Positions 28,277 to 36,975 of a stretch of DNA of 64,000 bases are shown one piece after another (position 1 is the stretch's first letter; each line of letters begins with the position of its first letter). The notes beneath the pieces were generated by a model. The model was given only the letters and a program-made list of their open reading frames with translations, searched no databases and had not been told where the DNA came from. Made by a program: the position numbers and the translations under genes. The stretch is from Pseudomonas fluorescens Q2-87 (GTDB lineage Bacteria > Pseudomonadota > Gammaproteobacteria > Pseudomonadales > Pseudomonadaceae). The stretch lies in the NCBI RefSeq assembly GCF_000281895.1, contig NZ_CM001558.1, positions 310,001 to 374,000 on the forward strand, in the 5' to 3' direction.

Positions 28277-28306
28277 TGGAACCGCTGCCCTGTGATCTGC
28301 CACCCA
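28277..28306 (+). promoter_or_regulatory. hrp box for the lytic transglycosylase gene
   Basis: TGGAACC-N16-CCACCCA is an exact match to the HrpL-dependent promoter consensus. The transglycosylase start lies about 30 bases downstream. Only 16 bases separate it from the minus-strand hrp box of shcM. Confidence 0.88.
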
Positions 28307-28336
28307 ATGGCGCCACCTCATTCAAGGTTGACCGCC

Positions 28337-29461
28337 ATGTCCCGTTCACTTGCACGCTCGCCGGCCCTGCGCTTCGCCCCCAAAGGCTTGTCCATGCTTG
28401 CCATAGGCACCTTGTTGTACGGCTGTCAGCATCTCGAACCGCAGCTGACCATCGGCGATCCCTTCGCCAACGAGCCCTACCGTTCCCAGTTGCGCTGGCT
28501 GGAGCCGGCGCCCACGGACACCCTCGTGCAGATCGACGAGTTGTCGGGACAAAACAACGGCAGCCTGTGGGCGCGTATGCGCCAGGGATTTTCCCTTCAG
28601 GCCAGGACCCGGGGCGTGGCGCGCATCGATGAGCAGCGCCGCTGGCTGCTGGAACGTCCGGCGTTTCTTACCCAGACCGGACGCGCCGGCAGCCGTTACT
28701 TGCACTTCATCGTGGGCGAGCTGAGCAAGCGCAATATGCCGCTGGAGCTGGCGCTGTTGCCGGCCATCGAAAGCGGCTTCAACCCGAACGCCCAATCGCC
28801 TGCCCAGGCCATGGGCCTCTGGCAGTTCATTCCCGCCACGGGGCGCCGCTACCAATTGCAGCAGCGAGGCGACTATGACGAGCGCCGGGACATTCCATCC
28901 TCCACCCGGGCTGCCCTGGATTATCTGTCCTACCTGCATGACTACTTCGACGGCGACTGGCTGCTGGCGCTGGCCGCCTACAATGCCGGCGAAGGGCGGG
29001 TTCGCGACGCCATCACGCGCAATCGTGCCCGTGGCCTGGCGACCCGTTACTGGGACCTGTCGTTGCCCGGCGAAACCCAGAACTACGTGCCCCGGTTGCT
29101 GGCACTGTCGCAACTGGTGAATTCCCCCGCCGACTATGGCGTGAACCTGGCGCCCATCGCCGACCAGCCGTATTTCCAGATGGTTGCCTTGACGCAGCCC
29201 GTGGACCTGGCGCGCCTGGCGACGTTGTCGGGGGTGCATGAGCGCGAGTTGCGCATGCTCAACCCCGCCGGACGCGGCCGGGCCAGTGGGCGGCTGCTGA
29301 TGCCCATGGAAGCCTCGCGCAGGTTGTTGGCACAACCAGACATGATCGCCAAGGCGGCGCGCCCTCACGTGGCCGGTGGCGAAGAGCCCTTGGTCGCCTC
29401 GCCCGATACCGGCACGGCCGAGCCGCAGGTGGCGGAGGTGGCTGCGCCACCAGGGGTGTGA
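28337..29461 (+). CDS. hrpH: HrpH-like membrane-bound lytic murein transglycosylase
   Basis: A 374-aa lipoprotein lytic transglycosylase of the MltD/SLT family. It probably opens peptidoglycan for the T3SS pilus. The start at 28337 opens a lipoprotein signal with lipobox LLYGC (C30). The catalytic glutamate is E145 in LPAIESGFNPNAQSP, followed by AMGLWQFIPATG and YNAGEGRVR, the SLT motifs. The C-terminus (VHERELRMLNP) looks like a degenerate LysM. In P. syringae a similar gene (CEL ORF1, hrpH) lies beside hopM1 and is HrpL-controlled. Here it diverges from shcM-ropM and has its own hrp box, which also argues against the in-frame start 34 codons earlier. Confidence 0.88.
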   Translation: MSRSLARSPALRFAPKGLSMLAIGTLLYGCQHLEPQLTIGDPFANEPYRSQLRWLEPAPTDTLVQIDELSGQNNGSLWARMRQGFSLQARTRGVARIDEQRRWLLERPAFLTQTGRAGSRYLHFIVGELSKRNMPLELALLPAIESGFNPNAQSPAQAMGLWQFIPATGRRYQLQQRGDYDERRDIPSSTRAALDYLSYLHDYFDGDWLLALAAYNAGEGRVRDAITRNRARGLATRYWDLSLPGETQNYVPRLLALSQLVNSPADYGVNLAPIADQPYFQMVALTQPVDLARLATLSGVHERELRMLNPAGRGRASGRLLMPMEASRRLLAQPDMIAKAARPHVAGGEEPLVASPDTGTAEPQVAEVAAPPGV

Positions 29462-29496
29462 GCCAAGGCCCACCCCCGAGCAGACCGCGCATTGAG

Positions 29497-30654
29497 TCAG
29501 AGGCAGGCCATCGCGACGTTGGCCAGGCCTCGTGCGCGAGGGTCCATCAAGACGTAGGAACCGATGGTGTTACAGGCGAAGCCGAACGCCACCCCGCGCT
29601 CAGGGTCGGCAAAGCCGATGGTGCCACCGGCGCCCATGTGCCCGAACGCCTCGGCCCCCATGCCGTAGCTGCCGTTCGCCACATGCGGTTGGTTGAGCAT
29701 GACACCCAGGCCGAAACGCGCAGGGGTCTGCAGGGTCGGGTCGTACCCCGCACTGTGCTCGCGCAACATTTCGTTGAGCAGCGGCGACTCCAATAACCGT
29801 CCATCGAGCAGGCCCGCGTAGAACGTCGCCAGGCTGCGGGCATTGCCGTGTCCGTTGGCCGCCGGTTGGGTCATGCGCTTCCAGCCGGCTTCGTTGCTGC
29901 GTCCCAGCACCATCGGCGGGTTGGCGAAGGCCAGCGCGCTCATGGCGGTCGGTTCGTTGAGCACGAACTGAAGCACCCGGGCGAAGGCCTCGTCGTCGAT
30001 CTCGTCCTTGGTGCGTGCCATGTAGGCGCATCGAGCGATGGCTGCATCGTCCAGGCCGAGGTGGAAATCCAGCCCGAGCGGCACCGCCACCCGTTGGCAG
30101 ATGCTCTGCGCCGGTGTCTGGCCGTCCACCCGGCGCAGCAATTCGCCGAGGATCCAGCCGAACAGTAACGGCGAATAGGTCTGCTGTTCCCCTGCGGCCG
30201 CCCATGGATGCTCTTCGGCGATCAGGTCCGTCATGGTGGTCCAGTCGTAGAGGGTTTCCGGTGCCAACGGCGTGCGCAGCGCCGGGAGCCCGGCGCGGTG
30301 ACAAAGCACTTGACGCAGGGTGATGGATGCTTTGCCGGCGTTGGCAAAATCGGGCCAGTAATGACAGATCGGCGCGTCCAGCTCCAGGCGTCCTTCGCCC
30401 ACCAGTTGCATGATCGCCACCGCCGTGAACGGCTTGGTGCAGGAGAACAGATTGAGCAGTGTGTCGCGTTGCCAATGGCTCTGCGGCTCTGGGCCGGCAA
30501 TGCCGGCCCAGAGGTCGATCACGGTTTCGCCGTCAATCTGGATGCACAAGGCGGCGCCGCGTTCGAAGGGGCTTTGCATCAGCTGGGTAAAAGCTTTTTT
30601 GACCGGTTCGAAGCGGGTGTCGCATTGGCCATGGATAGCAAGTGCACGCGTCAT
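29497..30654 (-). CDS. Serine hydrolase, beta-lactamase/EstB esterase family
   Basis: A 385-aa class C beta-lactamase-fold hydrolase. The nucleophile motif SxxK is SCTK (S71, K74). A Tyr in QTYSPLLFGW is at the YxN-like position, and GHMGAGGTIGFADP near the C-terminus is the HxG-like segment. This layout fits EstB-type esterases rather than true lactamases. No signal peptide is seen, so it is probably cytosolic. It converges with hrpH, sits inside the T3SS island, and has no hrp box that I could find upstream. A link with secretion is not supported by sequence. Confidence 0.88.
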   Translation of the reverse strand: MTRALAIHGQCDTRFEPVKKAFTQLMQSPFERGAALCIQIDGETVIDLWAGIAGPEPQSHWQRDTLLNLFSCTKPFTAVAIMQLVGEGRLELDAPICHYWPDFANAGKASITLRQVLCHRAGLPALRTPLAPETLYDWTTMTDLIAEEHPWAAAGEQQTYSPLLFGWILGELLRRVDGQTPAQSICQRVAVPLGLDFHLGLDDAAIARCAYMARTKDEIDDEAFARVLQFVLNEPTAMSALAFANPPMVLGRSNEAGWKRMTQPAANGHGNARSLATFYAGLLDGRLLESPLLNEMLREHSAGYDPTLQTPARFGLGVMLNQPHVANGSYGMGAEAFGHMGAGGTIGFADPERGVAFGFACNTIGSYVLMDPRARGLANVAMACL

Positions 30655-30819
30655 GTCAGCTCCACGAAGGGATGGTGTTTTCCCTTGAGTGACCGTGGCG
30701 GGGCAAACGGTTCATCGACAGCTAGACGCCCATGTGGAGAGCGAACTTGCTCCCCCAGGGATCTTTTTTGGCGAGCCGTGCCACTCAGGAGCAACGATGC
30801 ATGCCTTTGGAGAGTGTTC

Positions 30820-32034
30820 ATGGCTTACGAGCGTACCCTGGATTGGAACAGCGACGCGTTTCGCGGCGAAGCTTATCGGCATTATGCGGCGCTGCGCGAG
30901 GCCTCTCCGGTGTTCCTCAGCCAGCCTGAGGGGCAATTGCCGATTTGGTATGTCACCGGCGCCCGGGAAGTCGAGGAGGTGCTGCTCGACAGCGACCGCT
31001 TCGCCCGTGACCCGTCACGGATCGATCCACAGTTCGCGGCGATGCTCGGCGGCGAGCAATCCATCGCATTTCTTAACGACCACATGCTCAACCGCGACGG
31101 GGACGACCATCGCAGGTTGCGCCGTTTGGTCAACAAGGCCTTCACCCTCAAAGCGGTCAACGCCATGCGCCCGCGCATCCTGCAGATTGCCGAGACGTTG
31201 CTGGACCCCGTGGGGCCGAACGGGCAGATGGACGTGGTCAGTGAATACGCATTTCCCCTGTCGATCATTGTCATCGCCGAACTGCTCGGTGTCCCCGCTC
31301 AAGACCGGGACGATTTTCGCCGCTGGTCGCAGATGATCGTCCAACAGGTCGGGCAGGACTTGAGTCAATTGCAGCGTTGCTACAGTGAATTCGCCGCCTA
31401 CATGCTCGCCTTGATCGATCAGCGCCGGGCGCAACCGACCAACGATATGATTTCGGCGCTGGCACAAGTCGAGGAAGAAGGCCGGATGCTCAGCCGAAGT
31501 GAGCTGTGCAGCATGATCGCGCTGCTCATCATCGCCGGCCACGAGACCTCGGCGTCGATGATTGGCAACGCCGTCCACATGCTCTTGCAACACCCCAGGG
31601 CGCTGGCGCGCTTGCGTGACGAGCCGGCACTGATGCCCAACGCGGTCGAGGAGTTCTTGCGTTATGACTCGTCGGTGGAACGGGCAATGGTGCGCTTCGT
31701 CACCCGCGACACCGTCCTGGCCGGCCAACATTTGCAACGCGGGCAACTGCTGGTTGCGGTGGTGGGCTCGGCCAACCGTGACGAAGCGCTGTGTGCAAAT
31801 CCTGGCACACTCGACGTCGCTCGCCCGGCTTGTCCGCACATGGCGTTCGGCAAAGGTATCCACTACTGCCTGGGTGCCTCGCTGGCCAGGCAAGAGTTGG
31901 AGATTGCCTTGAGCACACTGCTGCGGCGATGTCCCGGCTTGCAATTGGCCGTTGACCCCGGCGCCATACGCTGGCGCTACGTTCCCAATTTCAGGGGCCC
32001 GCAAGCGCTGCCGGTGTGCTGGTCAGTGGACTGA
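30820..32034 (+). CDS. Cytochrome P450
   Basis: A 404-aa soluble bacterial P450 monooxygenase. The I-helix oxygen-binding motif is AGHETS (239-244), the K-helix ExxR is EFLR (278-281), and the heme-ligating cysteine is C350 in FGKGIHYCLGASLARQE. The ATG at 30820 follows TTTGGAGAGTGTTC; the much longer frame from 30208 runs back through the divergent esterase gene and is rejected. It resembles CYP107-type enzymes of secondary metabolism. No ferredoxin or reductase gene is nearby. Substrate unknown. It lies between the esterase and the rspL-coupled acetyltransferase inside the island. Confidence 0.92.
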   Translation: MAYERTLDWNSDAFRGEAYRHYAALREASPVFLSQPEGQLPIWYVTGAREVEEVLLDSDRFARDPSRIDPQFAAMLGGEQSIAFLNDHMLNRDGDDHRRLRRLVNKAFTLKAVNAMRPRILQIAETLLDPVGPNGQMDVVSEYAFPLSIIVIAELLGVPAQDRDDFRRWSQMIVQQVGQDLSQLQRCYSEFAAYMLALIDQRRAQPTNDMISALAQVEEEGRMLSRSELCSMIALLIIAGHETSASMIGNAVHMLLQHPRALARLRDEPALMPNAVEEFLRYDSSVERAMVRFVTRDTVLAGQHLQRGQLLVAVVGSANRDEALCANPGTLDVARPACPHMAFGKGIHYCLGASLARQELEIALSTLLRRCPGLQLAVDPGAIRWRYVPNFRGPQALPVCWSVD

Positions 32035-32146
32035 CGCAATCGCAACGCGCGATGAGACGCCAGGAGGCGCCCACCTCAAGAAACGGGATGGGCGCGAAAG
32101 CTGAAAAATACGGCCCGCCCGGCCAACCGCCGGGCGAGCCGCAGGT

Positions 32147-32743
32147 TCACGCCAGGCTGGCCTGCGCGTCTTGCCTTTGCACGAGGGGCTTGGCCGGCGC
32201 AGTGTCGCTTGGCGTCAGTTGCAAGCCATAGAGCACCACGTCCGCACGGGTGTCGCCGAACCGCGCGATGCCGGGAAAGCGGCCCCACAGCGTTGCGCCC
32301 AGGCCTTGCACGCCGCGTTTGCTCGCCTCGTTATGCTCGATGATCCAGGCCACCAGCGTCTCGAAACCATAACGCTTGGCCAAGGTGACGGCGGCCTGGC
32401 CGAGGCGAATGCCAACGCCGCTTCCGATGTGGTCGTTGCGTACGTAGATCGACACTTCGCCGGTCAATCGGCAGGCCTGGGCGCCCCAGCTGAAGCGGTT
32501 GACGATCAACCAGGCGATGACTTCGCCCCCCCGTTCGAGTACGTAGATCGGATCCCCTTCCTTGACGAAACAGTCGACGAAGAAGGTCATTTCCTTCAGG
32601 GAAAACGCTCTGAGTACCGGAGAACTGGTCCCTCCCAGAGCGCTTTCGTTGAAGATATCCGTCATCACCGGCAAGTCATCAGGGGTGAAACGGCGCACAC
32701 CGCGCGGCAGGTCGGGCCGGTTGTTCAAACGATTGCCGGTCAT
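32147..32743 (-). CDS. GNAT-family N-acetyltransferase coupled to rspL
   Basis: A 198-aa acetyltransferase of the GNAT fold, nearest in form to phosphinothricin/amino-group acetyltransferases. Visible segments are VRRFTPDDLPVMTDIFNES, the central strand GEVIAWLIVNRFSWG, the strand EVSIYVRNDHIGSGVGIRLG (acetyl-CoA loop of the type VxxxxxGxGxG) and the helix FETLVAWIIEHNEASKRGVQGLG. Its ATG overlaps the rspL stop codon as ATGA, so it is probably translated from the rspL message and would be made only when the T3SS is on. It has no Ser-rich N-terminus to suggest secretion. Substrate unknown; it could be a regulator, a detoxifier or an unusual effector. Confidence 0.87.
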   Translation of the reverse strand: MTGNRLNNRPDLPRGVRRFTPDDLPVMTDIFNESALGGTSSPVLRAFSLKEMTFFVDCFVKEGDPIYVLERGGEVIAWLIVNRFSWGAQACRLTGEVSIYVRNDHIGSGVGIRLGQAAVTLAKRYGFETLVAWIIEHNEASKRGVQGLGATLWGRFPGIARFGDTRADVVLYGLQLTPSDTAPAKPLVQRQDAQASLA

Positions 32744-33291
32744 GGCTGTACCTCCCCGTAGACGCTTCGCTTGAGTTGTTCGCGGGCGCGAAACAACCTG
32801 GAGCGCACGGTGCCGATGGGCACGCCCAGTCGCTCGGCGGCGTCGCGATAACTGCTCTCGGTGTCCACGGCGGTCCACAGCGTATCGCGCATGTCCTTGG
32901 GCAGCGCATCCATGGCCAACAGCGTGCGGTCCAACAGTCGACGGTGTTCGCACTGCTGGCTCAGATCGGTGCCGTCGCTGGATTCGATGAACTCGCTTTC
33001 ATCGAAGGTACTCAGCGGCGGTTGTGCGTAGAAGCGCCGAAAATGATTGCGGATGAGGTTGAGGGCGATGCCACACAGCCAGGTGTCCGGCTTTGCCAAG
33101 CCCTTGAATTTCTCCTGGTTGCGCCAGGCTTCCAGATAGGTGAGTTGGACGATGTCGTCGGCGTCGTCCTGGTTGAGTACACGTTTTTGCACAAACAGAC
33201 GCAGCTTGCGTTCTTCGCCGAAGACGAAGCTGGTTGCGCGGGCGCCGGATCGGACGGTCCCTGGGGGTGTCATGAGGTTCAGACTGCTCAT
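32740..33291 (-). CDS. rspL: HrpL-type ECF sigma factor RspL
   Basis: A 183-aa extracytoplasmic-function sigma factor that directs RNA polymerase to hrp boxes. Region 2 includes KRVLNQDDADDIVQLTYLEAWRN and AKPDTWLCGIALNLIRNHFRRFY; region 4 includes DALPKDMRDTLWTAVDTESSYRDAAERLGVPIGTVRSRLFRAREQLKRSV. I chose the ATG at 33291 because AGAGGG stands about eight bases upstream; an in-frame ATG at 33318 has no such site. HrpL of P. syringae is 184 aa. The -24/-12 promoter at 33351-33366 puts it under RspR control. It heads a two-gene unit with the GNAT gene and diverges from hrpJ. Confidence 0.93.
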   Translation of the reverse strand: MSSLNLMTPPGTVRSGARATSFVFGEERKLRLFVQKRVLNQDDADDIVQLTYLEAWRNQEKFKGLAKPDTWLCGIALNLIRNHFRRFYAQPPLSTFDESEFIESSDGTDLSQQCEHRRLLDRTLLAMDALPKDMRDTLWTAVDTESSYRDAAERLGVPIGTVRSRLFRAREQLKRSVYGEVQP

Positions 33292-33350
33292 TGATGTATC
33301 CCTCTGAATGGATTCCATAGCGTCGACAGCAAGGTCGACCTGACCCCTTC

Positions 33351-33366
33351 AGCAGGAGCTGTGCCA
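33351..33366 (-). promoter_or_regulatory. Sigma-54 promoter of rspL
   Basis: On the minus strand the sequence is TGGCACAGCTCCTGCT: GG and GC are spaced ten bases apart, the -24/-12 pattern. The expected start point is about 45-50 bases before the rspL ATG. It matches the known sigma-54 and HrpR/S control of hrpL. Confidence 0.8.
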
Positions 33367-33548
33367 TACCTCTGTTTATTTTTATCTATCTGATAAACAA
33401 GGGTTTTATCTGTCTTTAAACACGCGTTCGGTGCAAAGGGCTGCGCAGCGGCTACAAGATCCGCTGCACTAATTTGCACGGACGAGGATCGGCTCAAGGG
33501 TCTGTGTGTCGTCGCCGCTGGAGGCCTGCGCAAAAGGCTGTGCAGGGA

Positions 33549-33578
33549 TGGAACTCAATGCGCACTCGCCGCCACCCA
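33549..33578 (+). promoter_or_regulatory. hrp box for the hrpJ-hrcU operon
   Basis: TGGAACT-N16-CCACCCA agrees with the HrpL consensus. It ends 31 bases before the hrpJ start and should drive the long hrpJ-hrcV-hrpQ-hrcN-hrpO-hrpP-hrcQRSTU operon. Confidence 0.87.
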
Positions 33579-33609
33579 CTGAGCGTCCCAAACCACGCTC
33601 GCGGCCATC

Positions 33610-34737
33610 ATGAAAGTAGAAGCACCGATCAATACGCGCATTGCCGTCAATCTTGCCCAGGCCGCTTCGGCGGTGGCGGGCCTGGGCAGGCCTGGCGAAA
33701 CGTTGCAGGCCGTGCAGTCCAACTCGATGGAGGAAGTCGGCATGACCTTCAGCCATCATGTGGAGCGCAACACCAAGGCGCTGAGCCAGCGGCGTATTCG
33801 CAACGCCCGCAGCGAGGTGGGGCAGGCGCGGGTCGAGACGCGTGAGCAGCTGGAAGAGTGGTACGACCAGCTCGGTCATCCTGGCAAGCAGAGCCTCGGG
33901 GCGATGGCTGCCCAGGCCGGCATACTATTGAATGGCGAGCCGGTGCTCGAAGAGGTGGTACAGGCCACCGGTGGTGATCCGGCCCGTACCGACCTGATCC
34001 TGCAGCAAGCGTTGCGTGATGCCGAGGCGCAAGGCCGCCTCGTCGAAGCCAGGCGTGCGCGCGATTACCTGCAGCTGTTGCGCGAACGCTATGGCGCACA
34101 AATCCAGGCGGGCATGAACATCGCCGAAGCGCTGCGTGCTTCGGGCGGTGACCCCGAGCTGCGCCAGGCGGTCAGGCGACTCTATTACGACACGGTGGTG
34201 CTCAAGCAGTCGTTGCCCACCATGATGCAGGCGTTGCTGGGACTGTTCGGCGAAGCGGCATTCGTTTCGGGGCTGGACATGATGCGTCGGGCGCTGGCGG
34301 ACGACATCGCCGCGCAGACACCTTCGCGGCCAACCGCCCTGCTGCGCACGCTGCTGATTGGCCTGGCTGCCTCGACCCAGCTCAGCAGCGTGCTGCAAAG
34401 TTGCCGCCAGTTGCTGGAACAGTTGGCCTACAGCTGTCCGGCCAGCCAGCTCACGGCCGTGCTGTTGCTCCAGCGCATGCTGGGATTCGTCAGCAGTGGC
34501 CTGTCTTCGGCGGAAGTACGCCGCATCGGTCGGGAATTGGGTGGCGAACTGGAGCGGGATCAATTGGTTTGCCTGAACGGGTTGTACCCGATGCTCAAGC
34601 GCATGCCCGTGGCCCTGTGGCGCGATGGCAAGAGCCGTCAGACCGCGCTGAAGAACCTGCTGGTATTGCTCGATGAGCGTTCCCGGGGCGAACCCCGCAC
34701 ACAGACCGCCCGCCCGGTCATCGGGGGCCGCCCATGA
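33610..34737 (+). CDS. hrpJ: T3SS gatekeeper HrpJ/SctW (RspJ)
   Basis: A 375-aa gatekeeper (YopN/InvE-TyeA type) that controls the switch between pilus/translocator and effector export. The N-terminal HrpJ-like domain contains EVGMTFSHHVERNTKALSQRRIRNARSE, and the C-terminal TyeA-like part ends with LYPMLKRMPVALWRDGKSRQTALKNLLVLLDE. It is helical throughout. It is the first gene behind the hrp box at 33549, and its TGA overlaps the hrcV ATG. P. syringae HrpJ is also secreted; secretion here is inferred. Confidence 0.88.
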   Translation: MKVEAPINTRIAVNLAQAASAVAGLGRPGETLQAVQSNSMEEVGMTFSHHVERNTKALSQRRIRNARSEVGQARVETREQLEEWYDQLGHPGKQSLGAMAAQAGILLNGEPVLEEVVQATGGDPARTDLILQQALRDAEAQGRLVEARRARDYLQLLRERYGAQIQAGMNIAEALRASGGDPELRQAVRRLYYDTVVLKQSLPTMMQALLGLFGEAAFVSGLDMMRRALADDIAAQTPSRPTALLRTLLIGLAASTQLSSVLQSCRQLLEQLAYSCPASQLTAVLLLQRMLGFVSSGLSSAEVRRIGRELGGELERDQLVCLNGLYPMLKRMPVALWRDGKSRQTALKNLLVLLDERSRGEPRTQTARPVIGGRP

Positions 34738-36821
34738 TCGCCCTGTTGAACAAAGTGGCCGGTGAAGCAGTGCGTCGCGTCGAAGTGGTCGGGGCGTTCG
34801 TGGTGCTCGGCATTGTATTCATGTTGATCCTGCCTTTGCCGACCTCGGTGGTCGATGCGCTGATCGCAATCAACATCTGCATCTCCTGCCTGCTGATCGT
34901 GCTCTCGCTGTACCTGCCCCGGCCGCTGGCGTTTTCCTCGTTTCCGGCGGTGCTGCTGCTGACCACGCTGTTCCGGTTGGCGCTGTCGGTGGCAACCACA
35001 CGATTGATCCTGCTCCAGGGCGACGCCGGCCATATCGTTCAGGCGTTCGGCAATTTTGTGGTGGGAGGCAACCTGGCGGTCGGGTTGGTCATCTTTCTTA
35101 TTCTGACGGTGGTCAACTTCCTGGTGATTACCAAGGGCTCCGAGCGGGTCGCCGAAGTGGCGGCGCGTTTTACCCTGGACGCCTTGCCGGGCAAACAGAT
35201 GTCCATCGACAGCGACCTGCGTGCAAACCTGATCGATGTCAGCGAAGCCCGCCGGCGTCGCGAAGAGCTGAACAAGGAAAGCCAACTGTTCGGTGCGATG
35301 GACGGGGCGATGAAGTTCGTCAAGGGCGACGCCATCGCCGGCCTGGTGATCGTGGTGATCAACCTCATCGGTGGTTTCTCGGTGGGGATGCTGCAACACG
35401 ACCTCGGCGCCTCCGAATCGATGCACTTGTATGCCGTGCTGACCATCGGCGATGGTTTGATCGCGCAAATTCCGGCACTGCTGATTTCCCTGACCGCCGG
35501 CATGATCATTACCCGGGTATCGCCGGAAGGGCAGCCGGCGGGTAGCAGCGTTGGCAAGGAAATCGCCAAGCAATTGACCGCCGAACCCAAGGCCTGGGTG
35601 ATCGCTTCGGTGGGGATGCTCGGCTTTGCCGCCTTGCCCGGCATGCCCACGCTGGTGTTCATCGTGATCGCCCTGATCACCGGTACCACAGGCATCGTCC
35701 AATTGTATTCACGCGCGCGTGAAGCTCGCCGGGGCGACCAGCCGACGGATGTCGTGGCTCCCGAACACAACGGCGCTGAAGACCTGCGCAGCTTCGACCC
35801 AACCCGTGCCTATCTGCTGCAGTTTTCCAAAGCGATGGAAGGCAACGCTGCGGCCGAAGACGTCATCCAGGCCATCCGCAAGAAGCGCAATGGATTGGTG
35901 GCCGGCTTCGGCCTGACCTTGCCACCCTTCGAGATCGAGTACAGCGCCACGCTGGAGGATGACGAGTTTCGGTTCTGCGTGCATGAAGTGCCGATGTTGC
36001 GGGCTACCTTTGGAGAGCGTGTCGCCGTGGCACGTGGGCCGCTGCCGTTCGAGCCTAGCGATGCGCGAGTAGGCAGCGAGGTCCGTGACGAGCACCAGTG
36101 GTTGTGGCTGGCGCCAGATGACCCGCTGCTGGCGGACGAACGCGTGGAGGCAGTGTCGGCAGCCGAGTTGCTGGTGGAACGGATGAGCCGTGCCATGTTT
36201 GCCACGGGGCCGCAATTCCTCGGGCTTCAGGAAAGCAAGTCGATTCTCAGTTGGCTCGAAGCCGGCCAGCCGGAGCTGGTGCAGGAACTGCAGCGAACCA
36301 TGCCGTTGGCCCGTTTTGCCGCCGTGTTGCAGCGCCTGGCCGGGGAGGGTGTTCCGCTGCGCGCGGTGCGCCTGATCGCCGAGTCCTTGATCGAACATGG
36401 GCAGCATGAGCGTGACGTCGGTGCGTTGACCGACTACGCGCGCATCGCCCTGAAGTCGCAAATCTATCACCAGTACCGCGACGAAGCGGGCCTGCACGTG
36501 TGGCTGCTGACGCCGGAAACCGAGGGGCTGTTGCGCGACGCGCTGCGCCAGACCCAGACAGAAACCTTTTTTGCCTTGGAAAGCCTGCATACCCGTGCCT
36601 TGGTGATGCAGTTGCGCGAAGGCTTTCCGTTGCGTGCCAGGCGCGTGGCCGTGCTGCTGGTGGCCCAGGACCTGCGCGCACCGCTGCGTGATTTGCTGCG
36701 TGACGAATTCAATCACGTCCCGGTGCTGGCCTTCAGCGAGTTGCACAGCAACGCCCAGGTCAACGTGCTGGGTCGTTTCGATCTCGAACAGGAACACTTG
36801 CGAGTGGAGGAAGCCGCGTAA
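34734..36821 (+). CDS. hrcV: T3SS export gate protein HrcV/SctV (RscV)
   Basis: A 695-aa inner-membrane export-gate subunit (FlhA family). The N-terminal half has about seven to eight membrane segments, beginning VVLGIVFMLILPLPTSVVDALIAINI. The conserved FHIPEP signature region is FSSFPAVLLLTTLFRLALSVATTRLIL and MDGAMKFVKGDAIAGLV. The C-terminal about 350 residues form the cytosolic nonameric ring that receives chaperone-substrate complexes. Length is standard. Start overlaps the hrpJ stop. Confidence 0.96.
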   Translation: MIALLNKVAGEAVRRVEVVGAFVVLGIVFMLILPLPTSVVDALIAINICISCLLIVLSLYLPRPLAFSSFPAVLLLTTLFRLALSVATTRLILLQGDAGHIVQAFGNFVVGGNLAVGLVIFLILTVVNFLVITKGSERVAEVAARFTLDALPGKQMSIDSDLRANLIDVSEARRRREELNKESQLFGAMDGAMKFVKGDAIAGLVIVVINLIGGFSVGMLQHDLGASESMHLYAVLTIGDGLIAQIPALLISLTAGMIITRVSPEGQPAGSSVGKEIAKQLTAEPKAWVIASVGMLGFAALPGMPTLVFIVIALITGTTGIVQLYSRAREARRGDQPTDVVAPEHNGAEDLRSFDPTRAYLLQFSKAMEGNAAAEDVIQAIRKKRNGLVAGFGLTLPPFEIEYSATLEDDEFRFCVHEVPMLRATFGERVAVARGPLPFEPSDARVGSEVRDEHQWLWLAPDDPLLADERVEAVSAAELLVERMSRAMFATGPQFLGLQESKSILSWLEAGQPELVQELQRTMPLARFAAVLQRLAGEGVPLRAVRLIAESLIEHGQHERDVGALTDYARIALKSQIYHQYRDEAGLHVWLLTPETEGLLRDALRQTQTETFFALESLHTRALVMQLREGFPLRARRVAVLLVAQDLRAPLRDLLRDEFNHVPVLAFSELHSNAQVNVLGRFDLEQEHLRVEEAA

Positions 36822-36975
36822 CGGACGGGCTTGGCGCGTCGGGACCGTCGTCGCGCAACGATGCAAATCCAGGTGCGTTCGACGGCCTGGCTGTGACAGG
36901 AGAAGGGGGGCGCGAGAGCCCCGCCGTACAACCGGATTGAGGGCGAACATCGGTCGCCCCTTTGAGGACTTGGCC

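Noticed and set aside
30208..30819. N-terminal extension of the P450 frame
   Set aside because: It is antisense to the esterase gene, and the P450 family start with a good ribosome site lies at 30820.
30655..30819. hrp box upstream of the esterase or P450 gene
   Set aside because: GGTTC near 30708 and a GTGG nearby have the wrong spacing (10 bases) and lack the full halves.
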